Assembly: GCA_946480015.1 (NCBI GenBank)
Contig: CAMLIL010000013.1
Span: 1 to 64,000, forward strand
DNA from: an uncultured Oxalobacteraceae bacterium
Lineage (GTDB): Bacteria; Pseudomonadota; Gammaproteobacteria; Burkholderiales; Burkholderiaceae
DNA: 64,000 bases
Reading direction: 5' to 3'
Made by a program: the position numbers and the translations under genes. Shown piece by piece: positions 26,282 to 35,042 of this stretch. The stretch's first letter is position 1; each line of letters opens with the position of its first letter. The notes beneath the pieces are model-generated. The model was given only the letters and a program-made list of their open reading frames with translations, made no database searches and was not told where the DNA came from.

Positions 26282-27690
26282 GAATCGACGCCGCCGCCAT
26301 CCTCGACCGGGTCGTGGAAGTCTCGGCCGATCCGCTGGCGGCCTGGGTCGAGCAGCTGCGCGCGGACACGCTCGACCCGGTGCTGGTGGCCGCGCGCATC
26401 GATGCGCGCATGGCCGACCTCGACCAGCTGATCGCCGCGCAGCTGTCCGAGGTGCTGCACGCGCCCCGGTTCCAGCAGCTGGAAGCCACCTGGACCGGGC
26501 TGCATTATCTGGTGGCCAGCGACGGCGCCGCCGCCAACGTGCAGGTGCGGGTGCTGAACGCGTCCAAGAAGGAACTGATCAAGGACTTCCAGAGCGCGCT
26601 CGATTTCGATCACAGCACGGTGTTCCGGCGCGTCTATGAAGAGGAATTCGGCACCTTCGGCGGCTGCCCCTTCGGTGCGCTGATCGGCGACTACGAAGTG
26701 ACGCGCCAGCCGGGCGACATGTATTTCATCGAGCAGATGTCGCGCGTCGCGGCGGCCGCGCATGCCCCCTTCATCACCGCGGCCGCACCGGAAATGTTCG
26801 GCGTGGAGCGCTACGCCGACCTGGCGCAGCCGCGCGAGCTGTGCAAGGTGTTCGACACGGCCGAATACGCGCGCTGGAAGAGCTTCCGCGAATCGGAAGA
26901 CGCACGCTACGTCGGCCTGGCGCTGCCGCGCTTCCTGGGGCGCCTGCCTTACCATCCGGCCGACGGCTACGCCACCGACGGCTTTTACTTCGCCGAGGAT
27001 GCCGACGGCGCCGATGCGAGCGGCTACCTGTGGTGCAACGCCGCCTACGCCTTCGGCGCGCGCCTGACCCGCGCCTTCGTCGACTACGGCTGGTGCGCGG
27101 CGATCCGCGGCGCCGAGGGCGGCGGCCTGGTGGACGACCTGCCGGCGCACCGCTTCCACATCGGCCACGACGTGCTGGCGCCCAAGTGCGCCACCGATGT
27201 CATCATCACCGACCGGCGCGAAAAGGAGCTGTCCGATCTCGGCTTCATCTCGCTGGTGCATTGCAAGGACACCGAGCTGGCAGCCTTCTTCGGCGCCCAG
27301 TCGGCCCAGCGCGCGCGCAGGTACGACACCGAAGCGGCCAACGCCAACGCGGTGCTGTCGGCCCAGCTGCAGTACATCTTCGCGGTCTCGCGCATCGCCC
27401 ACTACATGAAGGTCATGATGCGCGACAAGATCGGCAGCTTCGTGGCGGCATCCGAGGTGGAAGACTTTCTCAACCGCTGGGTGACCCGCTACGTGCTGCT
27501 CGACGACGACGCCACCCAGGAACAGAAGGCCAAGTTCCCCCTGCGCGCGGCCTCGGTGCACGTGTCCGAGGTGGCCGGACGGCCCGGTGTGTACCGCGCC
27601 GTATCGTTCCTGCGCCCGCACTTTCAACTCGACGAACTGTCGGTGTCGCTGCGGCTGGTCGCCGAGCTGCCGGCCACCACCCAGGGCTAG
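26278..27690 (+). CDS. tssC: Type VI secretion contractile sheath large subunit TssC (VipB)
   Basis: 470 aa, the large sheath subunit. Family landmarks include WTGLHYLVAS, NASKKELIKDFQ, EEEFGTFGGCPFGALIGDYE, RWKSFRESEDARYVGLALPR and the C-terminal core ending near PHFQLDELSVSLRLVAEL. Length is slightly short of the usual ~490. It starts within tssB (ATGA) and is 2 nt from tssE, so tssBCEFG form one tightly packed transcript. Confidence 0.95.
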   Translation: MRIDAAAILDRVVEVSADPLAAWVEQLRADTLDPVLVAARIDARMADLDQLIAAQLSEVLHAPRFQQLEATWTGLHYLVASDGAAANVQVRVLNASKKELIKDFQSALDFDHSTVFRRVYEEEFGTFGGCPFGALIGDYEVTRQPGDMYFIEQMSRVAAAAHAPFITAAAPEMFGVERYADLAQPRELCKVFDTAEYARWKSFRESEDARYVGLALPRFLGRLPYHPADGYATDGFYFAEDADGADASGYLWCNAAYAFGARLTRAFVDYGWCAAIRGAEGGGLVDDLPAHRFHIGHDVLAPKCATDVIITDRREKELSDLGFISLVHCKDTELAAFFGAQSAQRARRYDTEAANANAVLSAQLQYIFAVSRIAHYMKVMMRDKIGSFVAASEVEDFLNRWVTRYVLLDDDATQEQKAKFPLRAASVHVSEVAGRPGVYRAVSFLRPHFQLDELSVSLRLVAELPATTQG

Positions 27691-27692
27691 CC

Positions 27693-28202
27693 ATGAACAC
27701 GAAATCGTCGCCGCTGCGCGGCCGCACGCCCAGCCTGTTCGACCGCCTGTTCGAGGTGCCGGCGGCAGGCGCGGGCAATGCCGCGCTAGCCCAGCAGTCC
27801 CTGGATGGCCTCAAGGATGCCGTGGCGCGCGATCTGGAATGCCTGCTCAACACCCGTACCGTGATCGACGAGGCCAGGCTCACGCCCTATCCGTCGTGCT
27901 CGACCTCGCTGATCACCTACGGGCTGGCCGATTTCGCGGGCCGCTCATTGTCCAGTCCCACCGACCGCGATTTCATCTGCGCCTGCCTGCAGAAGGCCAT
28001 CGAGCGCCACGAGCCGCGCCTCAAGCAGGTCAAGGCCACACTGGAAGTGCGCGAGGACGCGATCAACAGCATCAATTTTTCGATCAGCGCCATGCTGGTA
28101 GCCGGCGCCGGCAGCGAAACGGTCAGCTTCGACGCCAACCTGCAGCCATCGAGCCTGCACTACACGATCAGCAAGGTGCGCCGCGGCGCCGGCGGGGCGT
28201 GA
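27693..28202 (+). CDS. tssE: Type VI secretion baseplate protein TssE (gp25-like)
   Basis: 169 aa, gp25/lysozyme-like baseplate wedge protein. Contains SLFDRLFE, the domain core LLNTRTVIDEARLTPYPSC with YGLADFAG, a helical EPRLKQVKATLE and the C-terminal strand region. The EPRL motif of the gp25 fold (HEPRLK) is present. No hcp gene lies between tssC and tssE, where it is often found. tssF begins 3 nt after its stop. Confidence 0.92.
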   Translation: MNTKSSPLRGRTPSLFDRLFEVPAAGAGNAALAQQSLDGLKDAVARDLECLLNTRTVIDEARLTPYPSCSTSLITYGLADFAGRSLSSPTDRDFICACLQKAIERHEPRLKQVKATLEVREDAINSINFSISAMLVAGAGSETVSFDANLQPSSLHYTISKVRRGAGGA

Positions 28203-28204
28203 GG

Positions 28205-30025
28205 ATGGAAGCGCTGCTGCCGTACTACGAACGCGAGCTGGGTTTCCTGCGCGGCCATGCGCGCGAGTTCGCCGAGCGCTATCCGAAGATCGCCGGGCGG
28301 CTGCAGCTGGCTGGCGAGCTGTGCGAAGACCCGCACACCGAACGCATGATCGAGTCGTTCGCCTTGCTCAATGCGCGCATCGCCAAGCGGCTCGACGACG
28401 ACTACCCGCAGTTCACCGAAGCGCTGCTCGACGTGCTCTATCCGCATTACCTGCGGCCGTTTCCCTCTTGTTCGATCGCGCGCCTGCCGCCCGAAGGCTT
28501 CGCCGCCCAATCCAGCGGCGTTACCGTGATCGGGCGCGGTCTGGAACTGGAAAGCCGTAAGCTGAACGGCACGGCATGCACGTTTCGCACCGCCTATGCG
28601 GTCACCCTGGCGCCGCTGGCGCTCACGCGCGCCGCCTTCACTCCCATCCTGGCGCTGCCGGAGTACGCGCGCACGCAGGCGGCCGGGGGCGCCGGCATCA
28701 GCATCACGCTGGCCTGCACCGGCGCGGCGCCGCTGTCCGCGCTCGGGCTGGGCAAGCTGCGCGTGTTCATCGATGGCGAGCCGTCGTTCTGCGCCGCGCT
28801 GCGCGACGCGCTGTTCATGCGCACCGTGGCCGCCTACGTTCAAGGCGATGGCCACTGGCAGGCGCTCGACACAGGCTTCATCACGCCCGCCGGTTTCGAC
28901 GACGAAGACGCGCTGATCGAGCTGCCCGCGCGCTCGCACCCGGCCTACCGCCTGCTGACCGAATACTTCTGCTATCCGGAGAAGTTCAATTTCTTCGACA
29001 TCGACGTTGCCGCCTTGTGCGGCGCGCTGCCGGCCGAGGCGCGTTCGGCGACCGTGCACCTGGCGCTGGCGGGATTGCGCAGCGATTCGGACGGCGCGCG
29101 CATCCTGGCGGCGCTGTCGGCCAACAAGCTGCTGCTGGGCTGTACTCCGGTGGTGAACCTGTTCAGGCGCCATAGCGATCCGATGCGCCTGACCCACACC
29201 AGTGCCAGCTATCCGCTGCTGGCCGACAGCGGCCGCAGCCTGGGTTGCGTGGTCCACGCGGTCGACACGGTGCACATGACGCGCCAGTCCGCGCAGGGCG
29301 AATCGCTGGTGCAATTTCAGCCCTTTTATTCGCTGCGGCATGGCCAAAGCGCCGACAACAGCGGCCACTACTGGGTATTGCGGCGCAACGAAGACGCGCC
29401 GGTGCAGGCCGAGCTGACCATCGTCGATATCGACTTCGACCCGGCGCAGACGGAAGCGCAAACCCTGAGCGTGGCGCTGACCTGTTCGAACGGCGATCTG
29501 CCATCCACGCTGGGCTATGGCCAGCCGGGCGGCGACCTGTTCGGCCCCGGCGGATCGATGCTGGCAGGCGTGCCCCTGCTGCGCAAACCCAGCGCCAGCT
29601 ACCGCTTCGAATGCGGCAACGGCGGGCACTGGCGCCTGATCTCGCACCTGGCCCTGAACCACCTGTCGCTGGCCGACGGCGGGGTGGACGCCCTGCGCGA
29701 GATGCTGACCCTGTACGACCTGCCGCGCTCGGCGGCGACGCAGCGCCAGATCGGCGGCATCGCCGGAGTCGCGCACCGCGCCGTCACCAGCTGGCTGGCC
29801 GGGAACCCGTTCGCCTGCCTGGTACGCGGCACCGAAGTGCGCCTGACGATCGACGAGGAAGCGTTCGTCGGCAGCGGCATCGACACCTTTGCCCACGTGA
29901 TCGAGCGCTTCCTGGGTTTGTACGCGCACACCAACAGCTTCGCCCAGCTGGTGATCGTTTCGAACAAAAGCGGAGAAGCGTTATTGACACTCAAGCCACG
30001 CAGCGGCGATTTGAACCTGCTGTAA
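28205..30025 (+). CDS. tssF: Type VI secretion baseplate protein TssF
   Basis: 606 aa. The N-terminus YYERELGFLRGHAREFAERY and DPHTERMIESFALLNARI are the standard opening of TssF, the wedge protein that pairs with TssG. LRPFPSCSIARL and the C-terminal ERFLGLYAHTNSFAQLV also match. Full length. AGG sits just before the ATG. Its 3' end overlaps tssG. Confidence 0.95.
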   Translation: MEALLPYYERELGFLRGHAREFAERYPKIAGRLQLAGELCEDPHTERMIESFALLNARIAKRLDDDYPQFTEALLDVLYPHYLRPFPSCSIARLPPEGFAAQSSGVTVIGRGLELESRKLNGTACTFRTAYAVTLAPLALTRAAFTPILALPEYARTQAAGGAGISITLACTGAAPLSALGLGKLRVFIDGEPSFCAALRDALFMRTVAAYVQGDGHWQALDTGFITPAGFDDEDALIELPARSHPAYRLLTEYFCYPEKFNFFDIDVAALCGALPAEARSATVHLALAGLRSDSDGARILAALSANKLLLGCTPVVNLFRRHSDPMRLTHTSASYPLLADSGRSLGCVVHAVDTVHMTRQSAQGESLVQFQPFYSLRHGQSADNSGHYWVLRRNEDAPVQAELTIVDIDFDPAQTEAQTLSVALTCSNGDLPSTLGYGQPGGDLFGPGGSMLAGVPLLRKPSASYRFECGNGGHWRLISHLALNHLSLADGGVDALREMLTLYDLPRSAATQRQIGGIAGVAHRAVTSWLAGNPFACLVRGTEVRLTIDEEAFVGSGIDTFAHVIERFLGLYAHTNSFAQLVIVSNKSGEALLTLKPRSGDLNLL

Positions 30026-31065
30026 TCGAACGCCTGTTCGCCACGCCGCAGCGCTTCCAGTATTTTCAGGCGGTGCGCTTGCTGGAGCTGTGGCTGCGCC
30101 GCCATGGCGATGTGCGCGTGGGCGCCGTCGAGAATTTCCTGCGCTTTCAAAATTCGACCTCGCTGCGCTTCGCGCCCAGCCAGATCGAAGCGCTGCACGC
30201 CGAACCGCGCACCCTGGCCAGCGATGCCCAGTCCCTGAACGCGGCCCTGCGCGCATCGACGCTGACCCGCATCCGCATGACGCCCAGCTTCATGGGGCTG
30301 CTGGGGGCGTCCGGCGAACTGCCGTTTCACTACACCGAGCAGGTGGCGGCGCATGCCGCGCGCAACCGCGACGACGGCCCGCGCGCCTTCCTGGACACCT
30401 TTTCCGGCCGCTCGATGACGCTGTTCTACCAGGCCTGGCGCAAGTACCGGCTGGAGCTCAGGTGCCAGCTCGATGGGCACGACAGCTTCCTGCCGCTGCT
30501 GCTGTCGCTGGCCGGCCTGGGCAACCATGCATTGCGGCGGCGCTTGGCCGGCGCCGGCAACGGTGGGGTGCTGGACGAATCGATCGGCCACTTCGCCGCC
30601 GCCGTGCGCCAGCGGCCCATGTCGGCGGCGCAGACCGCGCGCGTGCTGGCCGATTATTTCGAGGTGCCGGTCAAGGCCGAACAGTTCGTCGGCGGCTGGT
30701 ATGCGGTGCCGTACGGGCAGCAGACCTTGCTCGGCAAGACCAACAGCGCGCTCGGCGGCGGCGCGCTGGCCGGGGAGCGGGTCTGGCAGCGCGACCTGCG
30801 CGTGCGGCTGGTGATCGGACCGCTCAAGCGCGCCGCCTTCGCGCGCTTGCTGCCCGGCGCCGGCGCGGCCCGGGCGCTCGCCAGCATGCTGACCATGCTG
30901 ACCGGCGTGGCGCTGGAATACGAAGTGCAGCTGCTGCTGCGCGCCGCCGACGTCGAGGGCGCCCGCCTGGACGCGAACCGGCAGCTGGGCTGGGACAGCT
31001 TTCTGGTCACGCAGGGGGCCGGCGCCGACCGCGGCGACGTGCGCTACGTGATCAATCCGGTCTGA
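29983..31065 (+). CDS. tssG: Type VI secretion baseplate protein TssG
   Basis: About 360 aa, partner of TssF in the baseplate wedge. FEPAVIERLFATPQRFQYF then QAVRLLELWLRR is the family N-terminus; FHYTEQVAAHAARN, FSGRSMTLFYQAWRKY and LGGGALAGERVWQRD are conserved further on. The frame has no ATG, GTG or TTG near the expected N-terminus; the best fit is ATT at 29983 with GGAGAAG 4 nt upstream, 43 nt inside tssF. The start is therefore unusual and uncertain by several codons. The stop is adjacent to the convergent EcsC-like gene. Confidence 0.88.
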   Translation: MDTQATQRRFEPAVIERLFATPQRFQYFQAVRLLELWLRRHGDVRVGAVENFLRFQNSTSLRFAPSQIEALHAEPRTLASDAQSLNAALRASTLTRIRMTPSFMGLLGASGELPFHYTEQVAAHAARNRDDGPRAFLDTFSGRSMTLFYQAWRKYRLELRCQLDGHDSFLPLLLSLAGLGNHALRRRLAGAGNGGVLDESIGHFAAAVRQRPMSAAQTARVLADYFEVPVKAEQFVGGWYAVPYGQQTLLGKTNSALGGGALAGERVWQRDLRVRLVIGPLKRAAFARLLPGAGAARALASMLTMLTGVALEYEVQLLLRAADVEGARLDANRQLGWDSFLVTQGAGADRGDVRYVINPV

Positions 31066-31881
31066 TCAAGGCAGCCCGCGGTAAGCCTCGCGCACGGTAT
31101 CGGCGCCATACAGGCGTTCCAGCCGGCGCACCGTGAAGTGGCCGCGCGCCATGTCCTGGAAATGGTTGATGAACAGCGTATTGACCAGTGCGCCGCCGGC
31201 CGCGCCGACCACCGGCACCATCATGGCCGCCGCCTTCTGCGACACCTGCACGTTGAAGCGCGCCGCGATCATGCCGATCAGGCGCACGATGGCCGGGGCG
31301 CTCTGCTTGCTCAAGGTACGGCGCGACAGGTAGGCGCTGGCCTCGGCGATCGCCTTGGACAGGGCGATCCGGACGGCATAGTAGCCCGACTCGGAAGCGT
31401 CGTCGGCCTTGCCCGGCCCGCCCAGCGAAAACACCATCAGGCAGGCCAGCTGCGCCTCGGTGGTGGCGATATCCTCGCCATTGGCGCGCCCGATGTCGGC
31501 GATCGAGCGCAGCATGACGACCGTCGACACCGGCAATTCCACCGCCAGCCCGGCCAGGCCGAACACGCCGCCGGCCGCGCCGGTCAGCGCCACGGCGGCG
31601 CTGTGCAGGCGCGGGGTGGCGTTGCCCGCGCTGGTGCCGCCGCGCAGGATGGCGGTGGCCACGTCCATGCATTTGCTCAGCGACGCGGTGGTCAGGTCGG
31701 CGATGCGGCTTTTCCAGGCGGCCGGCAGGGCGTTGACGGCCGCTTCCAGCGGCATGCCGATCAGGTCGGTGACGCGGCTGACGTAGCCGGGGTTTTCCAG
31801 CAGCTGTTTGGCCCGGACCAGTTCCGCCAGGTCCGTCGCGCTCAGCTGCGCCGCGTGGGTGCCTTGGTTGATGTCTTCCAT
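31066..31881 (-). CDS. EcsC-family protein
   Basis: 271 aa. The central part GLAGLAVELPVSTVVMLRSI followed by ADIGRANGEDIATTEAQL is the EcsC-family signature, together with a second Gly/Ala-rich segment (MMVPVVGAAGGALVNTLFIN) before HFQDMARGHFTVRRLE. Hydrophobic glycine-rich stretches suggest membrane association. The family takes its name from a Bacillus ABC-transporter locus; its biochemical role is unclear. ATG 31881 has a modest GAGG site. It ends next to tssG but on the other strand, so it is not part of the T6SS operon. Confidence 0.82.
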   Translation of the reverse strand: MEDINQGTHAAQLSATDLAELVRAKQLLENPGYVSRVTDLIGMPLEAAVNALPAAWKSRIADLTTASLSKCMDVATAILRGGTSAGNATPRLHSAAVALTGAAGGVFGLAGLAVELPVSTVVMLRSIADIGRANGEDIATTEAQLACLMVFSLGGPGKADDASESGYYAVRIALSKAIAEASAYLSRRTLSKQSAPAIVRLIGMIAARFNVQVSQKAAAMMVPVVGAAGGALVNTLFINHFQDMARGHFTVRRLERLYGADTVREAYRGLP

Positions 31882-31992
31882 GCTGCCTCGCTGCTGCGTG
31901 ATTGGGGTAGGCCGAGTATATGCGAGAGCGCTGCGCTCCGGCGTCCGCTTCGGCGCGCGGGTATCATGGCGCCATCGATGGGAGGAGGGGCG

Positions 31993-32706
31993 ATGAAAGC
32001 GATTGTGACAGGACATACCCATGGGCTGGGCGCTGCGCTGGCGCGCGAGCTGGCCGGGCGCGGCGTGCCGGTGCTGGGACTGGCGCGCGGCCATCTGGAC
32101 GCAGCGCCGGCGCTGGTGACGCAGGTGCGCCTGAACCTGGCCGACAGCGCGGCGCTGGCCGCATGGCTGGCGCAAGGACAGGTGGCGGCATTTTTCGGCA
32201 AGGCGCCACACTGCCTGCTGATCAATAACGCCGGCAGCGTGCAGCCGATCGGCCCGCTGCCGGCGCAGGACAGCGCGGCGGTGGGCGCCAGCGTGGCGCT
32301 GAACGTGGCGGCCCCGCTGATGCTGGCTGCCGCGGTGGCCGCGCAGGGGGGCGAACGCCGCATCGTGCACGTGTCCAGCGGCGCCGGCGCGACGGCGTAT
32401 GCCGGATGGAGCGTGTACTGCGCCGGTAAGGCAGCGCTCGACCAGCACGCGCGTGCCGCCGCGCTTGATGCAGTGGCCGGCCTGCGCGTCTGCAGCCTGG
32501 CGCCGGGCATCCTCGACACGGCCATGCAGGCCGAAATCCGCGCGGCGTCGGCGCAGCTGTTTCCGGCCCGCGAACGCTTCGTCGCGCTGCACCGCAACGG
32601 CGAACTGTCCGACCCGGCTGCCTGCGCGGCCAGGCTGGTGGAGTATCTGCTCAGCGACGGCTTCGCCTCCAGGCCCGTCGAGGACCTGCGCACGCTGGCC
32701 GGGTAA
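31993..32706 (+). CDS. Short-chain dehydrogenase/reductase
   Basis: 237-aa Rossmann oxidoreductase. TGHTHGLG is the dinucleotide motif, LINNAGSVQP the NNAG motif, and HVSSGAG plus YCAGK give the catalytic Ser and Tyr-x3-Lys. The overall layout resembles sepiapterin-reductase-like SDRs (YueD type), which usually prefer NADPH. Substrate unknown. A strong GGAGGAGGGG precedes the ATG. Stands alone, convergent with the KGG gene. Confidence 0.88.
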   Translation: MKAIVTGHTHGLGAALARELAGRGVPVLGLARGHLDAAPALVTQVRLNLADSAALAAWLAQGQVAAFFGKAPHCLLINNAGSVQPIGPLPAQDSAAVGASVALNVAAPLMLAAAVAAQGGERRIVHVSSGAGATAYAGWSVYCAGKAALDQHARAAALDAVAGLRVCSLAPGILDTAMQAEIRAASAQLFPARERFVALHRNGELSDPAACAARLVEYLLSDGFASRPVEDLRTLAG

Positions 32707-32710
32707 ACGG

Positions 32711-32742
32711 CGATAGCCCGCGCCAGCGGGCGTGGGCTATCG
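32711..32742. terminator. Inverted repeat between convergent genes, probable bidirectional terminator
   Basis: CGATAGCCC (32711-32719) pairs with GGGCTATCG (32734-32742) around a GC-rich 14-nt loop that can itself pair. It sits between the stops of the SDR and KGG genes. There is no long T-run, so termination is likely but not certain. Confidence 0.55.
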
Positions 32743-32755
32743 TCCCTGCGGTGGC

Positions 32756-33046
32756 TTACTGCGAGCGCGAGCCGCCCGAGCCGCTTGGCTTGTTGCCGCC
32801 CGAGCTGGAGCGCGAGCTGTTATTGCCGGAAGCGCTCTGGCGATTGCCGCCGCTATGGCTCAGCTTACCGGCCTCGCGCGCTTCCTCCGAGGTGAACTCG
32901 TGCGCATTGCCCGAGGCGTGCGCGGCGCGTCCGCCCTCCGAGGCGATTTCACGCTGCCTTTGCGGATCCATCGATGCGAAACCGCGGTTGCTGGTATCGC
33001 TCTGTTTGTTGCCCTTGTTGTTACCGCCTTGATTATTGCTGGCCAT
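32756..33046 (-). CDS. KGG-motif stress-induced protein (second copy)
   Basis: 96 aa, hydrophilic and rich in Gly, Ser and Asn. The core NRGFASMDPQRQREIASEGG, continuing GRAAHASGNAHEFTSEEAREAG, is nearly the same as in the protein at 16873-17184; both tails differ. AAGGAG precedes the ATG. Likely a general-stress hydrophilin. The 216 bp upstream are moderately AT-rich and presumably carry its promoter. Confidence 0.87.
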   Translation of the reverse strand: MASNNQGGNNKGNKQSDTSNRGFASMDPQRQREIASEGGRAAHASGNAHEFTSEEAREAGKLSHSGGNRQSASGNNSSRSSSGGNKPSGSGGSRSQ

Positions 33047-33262
33047 GATGTACTCCTTCTGTTTGTCATAAGAAAGTACCCCTCACGGATTCTTGCGGTT
33101 GCCTGTCTGAACCGCGAGATGTCGCGAGCAAGTGACGCCATGGTAGACGGGTTAATTGTTAAATTGAGTAGGTGTACTCGCAACATCTGTGTAGGACTAG
33201 ATTACCGATCAGCTAGGCTAAATGGCATGCTTTTGCGAGGGCAATGAACTGGGGAAAATTGC

Positions 33263-34162
33263 TTATTCCGGCACCAGCGGCTCGTCGCTGGCGTGGACGC
33301 GCACCGCCCACACGACGCCGCCGGCGAGCAGGGCAATGGCCGCCGCCTCCAGCGGGCGCGGCCAGCGCTGCTCGTACAGAAATCCGTAGAGCAGCGCGAA
33401 CAGGGTCTCGAACAGAATCAGCTGGCCCGACAGGGTGACCGGTACGCGCCGGCTGGCCATGTTCCACAGCTGGTTGCCGATCACGGACGCGCCCAGTGCC
33501 AAGGCCGCGTTGGCCATCCAGAATGTGGACCAGTCGGCCGCCGCGCCGCCGCGCAAACCGATGGCCAGCAGGCCGAGCGGCAGGGCGATGATGCCGCTGG
33601 CCATGCCGTACAGGGCCGACCATTCGGCGCTGGAGAAATGCGGCGTGCGCTTGAGGAAGCGGGCATTGTCGACCGCGTACCAGGTCCAGCACAGCAGCGC
33701 CCCGGCGGCGCACAGCACACCGGCCAGGCTGGCGTGGGAAAAAGCATCGATGTTGATGCACACGATGCCGGCGGCGGCGAGCGCCAGCGGCGCGGCGAGC
33801 CGGCGCAGCGGTACCGCGCCATGGTCGGCGCGCCCCATCAGGGTGACCGAGAGGGGCAGCATGCCGATGATCAGCGAGGTCGGCGCCACGCCGGAATATT
33901 GCACGGCCAGGGCCAGCAGCACGTAATACACGATGTTGCCGGAGAGCGCATGCCACAGCAGAGCGCGGTAATCGGTGCGGCGCAAGCGCCCCAGCAGTGA
34001 TGGCAGGCGCGGCAGCATCAACGCGAATGCCATCGCCCCGTAGGCGCTGTAGCGGCCCGCCGCCAGCTCCAGCGGCGTGAATCCGCTCAGCCAGGCCGGC
34101 ATCAGAAATACCAGGCCCCAGAGAGCGCCGGCACCGAGGCCGCATAAAACGCCAAACAACAT
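33263..34162 (-). CDS. DMT-superfamily (EamA) transporter
   Basis: 299-aa inner-membrane protein with about ten hydrophobic helices in two EamA repeats (GLGAGALWGLVFLMPAWLSG at the start, WTWYAVDNARFLK in the middle, LFALLYGFLYEQRWPRPLEA near the end). EamA permeases export amino acids or other metabolites; the substrate is unknown. AGAGGTG lies upstream of ATG 34162. Divergent from the PEP-CTERM gene. Confidence 0.85.
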   Translation of the reverse strand: MLFGVLCGLGAGALWGLVFLMPAWLSGFTPLELAAGRYSAYGAMAFALMLPRLPSLLGRLRRTDYRALLWHALSGNIVYYVLLALAVQYSGVAPTSLIIGMLPLSVTLMGRADHGAVPLRRLAAPLALAAAGIVCINIDAFSHASLAGVLCAAGALLCWTWYAVDNARFLKRTPHFSSAEWSALYGMASGIIALPLGLLAIGLRGGAAADWSTFWMANAALALGASVIGNQLWNMASRRVPVTLSGQLILFETLFALLYGFLYEQRWPRPLEAAAIALLAGGVVWAVRVHASDEPLVPE

Positions 34163-34339
34163 TTACACCTCTTTCTATCCAGATCAATGCGCAGTAAATA
34201 AATATATGTCGATAAACTTTACACGGGCTCAGGGTCAGCAAGTTCAAGTGCTTGATTAATTGAGTGATGTATAATAGGTATGATTTTTGCTTCAGGAATG
34301 AACGCTAAACGACAATTATTGGCCAACTGGAGCAGCCAA

Positions 34340-34954
34340 ATGAATATTAAACAATGGTTCGCCGCGGCCTGCATGGCCGGCAGTCTGAGTGCCGGCGCCG
34401 TTCATGCCGCCGTCGTCGATTTTGAAGATGTGGTGCAGGTCGATTGTACCGAGGGACCGATCAGTTCCGGCGGCTACGTTTTTACCGGCAACAGCGGCAA
34501 CTCCCATTGCGTCGCGGCTCCAGTGGACAACGCGCCGAACGCCAACAACGGCACCAGCTTCCTGATCGAAGGCAACGACGTGATGGTCGTCACCAATGCG
34601 CAGGACACGACCTTCAATGCCCTGCGTGTCGATCTGGGCACCAGCTACGAGACCCTCACCCCCGTCAACCATGTCACCGTCACTGGCGCCCTAGGTGGCG
34701 GCGGCACGGTGCAGCAAACCTTCACCATCGGCGACACGTTCCAGAGCTTCACGCTGGACGGCTTCGTCAACCTGGTCTCGCTGTTTTTCGAAGGTCCGCT
34801 GGACCCGAATCCGGGCGATGGCTTCGGCTATTACGCGCTGGACAATCTGGTCGTGACGGTCGGCAACGAGCCACCGACCGATGTGCCGCTTCCCGCCACG
34901 CTGCCGCTGATGTTGCTGGGACTTGGGGCGCTGGCGGCCAGCCGCCGCCGCTGA
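34340..34954 (+). CDS. PEP-CTERM-type surface protein
   Basis: 204 aa. MNIKQWFAAACMAGSLSAG is a signal peptide ending near VHAA; the mature region is an acidic beta-rich domain (VVDFEDVVQVDC... TFQSFTLDGFVNL); the C-terminus VPLPATLPLMLLGLGALAA plus SRRR is a PEP-CTERM sorting tripartite tail in its VPLPA variant. Such proteins are cut by an exosortase and released or anchored with exopolysaccharide. ATG 34340 (GGAG 8 nt upstream) fits the signal peptide better than the upstream ATGs at 34280 and 34298. No exosortase is in the window. Confidence 0.82.
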   Translation: MNIKQWFAAACMAGSLSAGAVHAAVVDFEDVVQVDCTEGPISSGGYVFTGNSGNSHCVAAPVDNAPNANNGTSFLIEGNDVMVVTNAQDTTFNALRVDLGTSYETLTPVNHVTVTGALGGGGTVQQTFTIGDTFQSFTLDGFVNLVSLFFEGPLDPNPGDGFGYYALDNLVVTVGNEPPTDVPLPATLPLMLLGLGALAASRRR

Positions 34955-35042
34955 ACCGCATCCCGGCCAGTTGCGTGTGCAGGCGCAGCTGGCTTTCAAG
35001 TGACCCACTCGGGCCGTCCCGGTTCCGCGTTATAGTGCGGTC

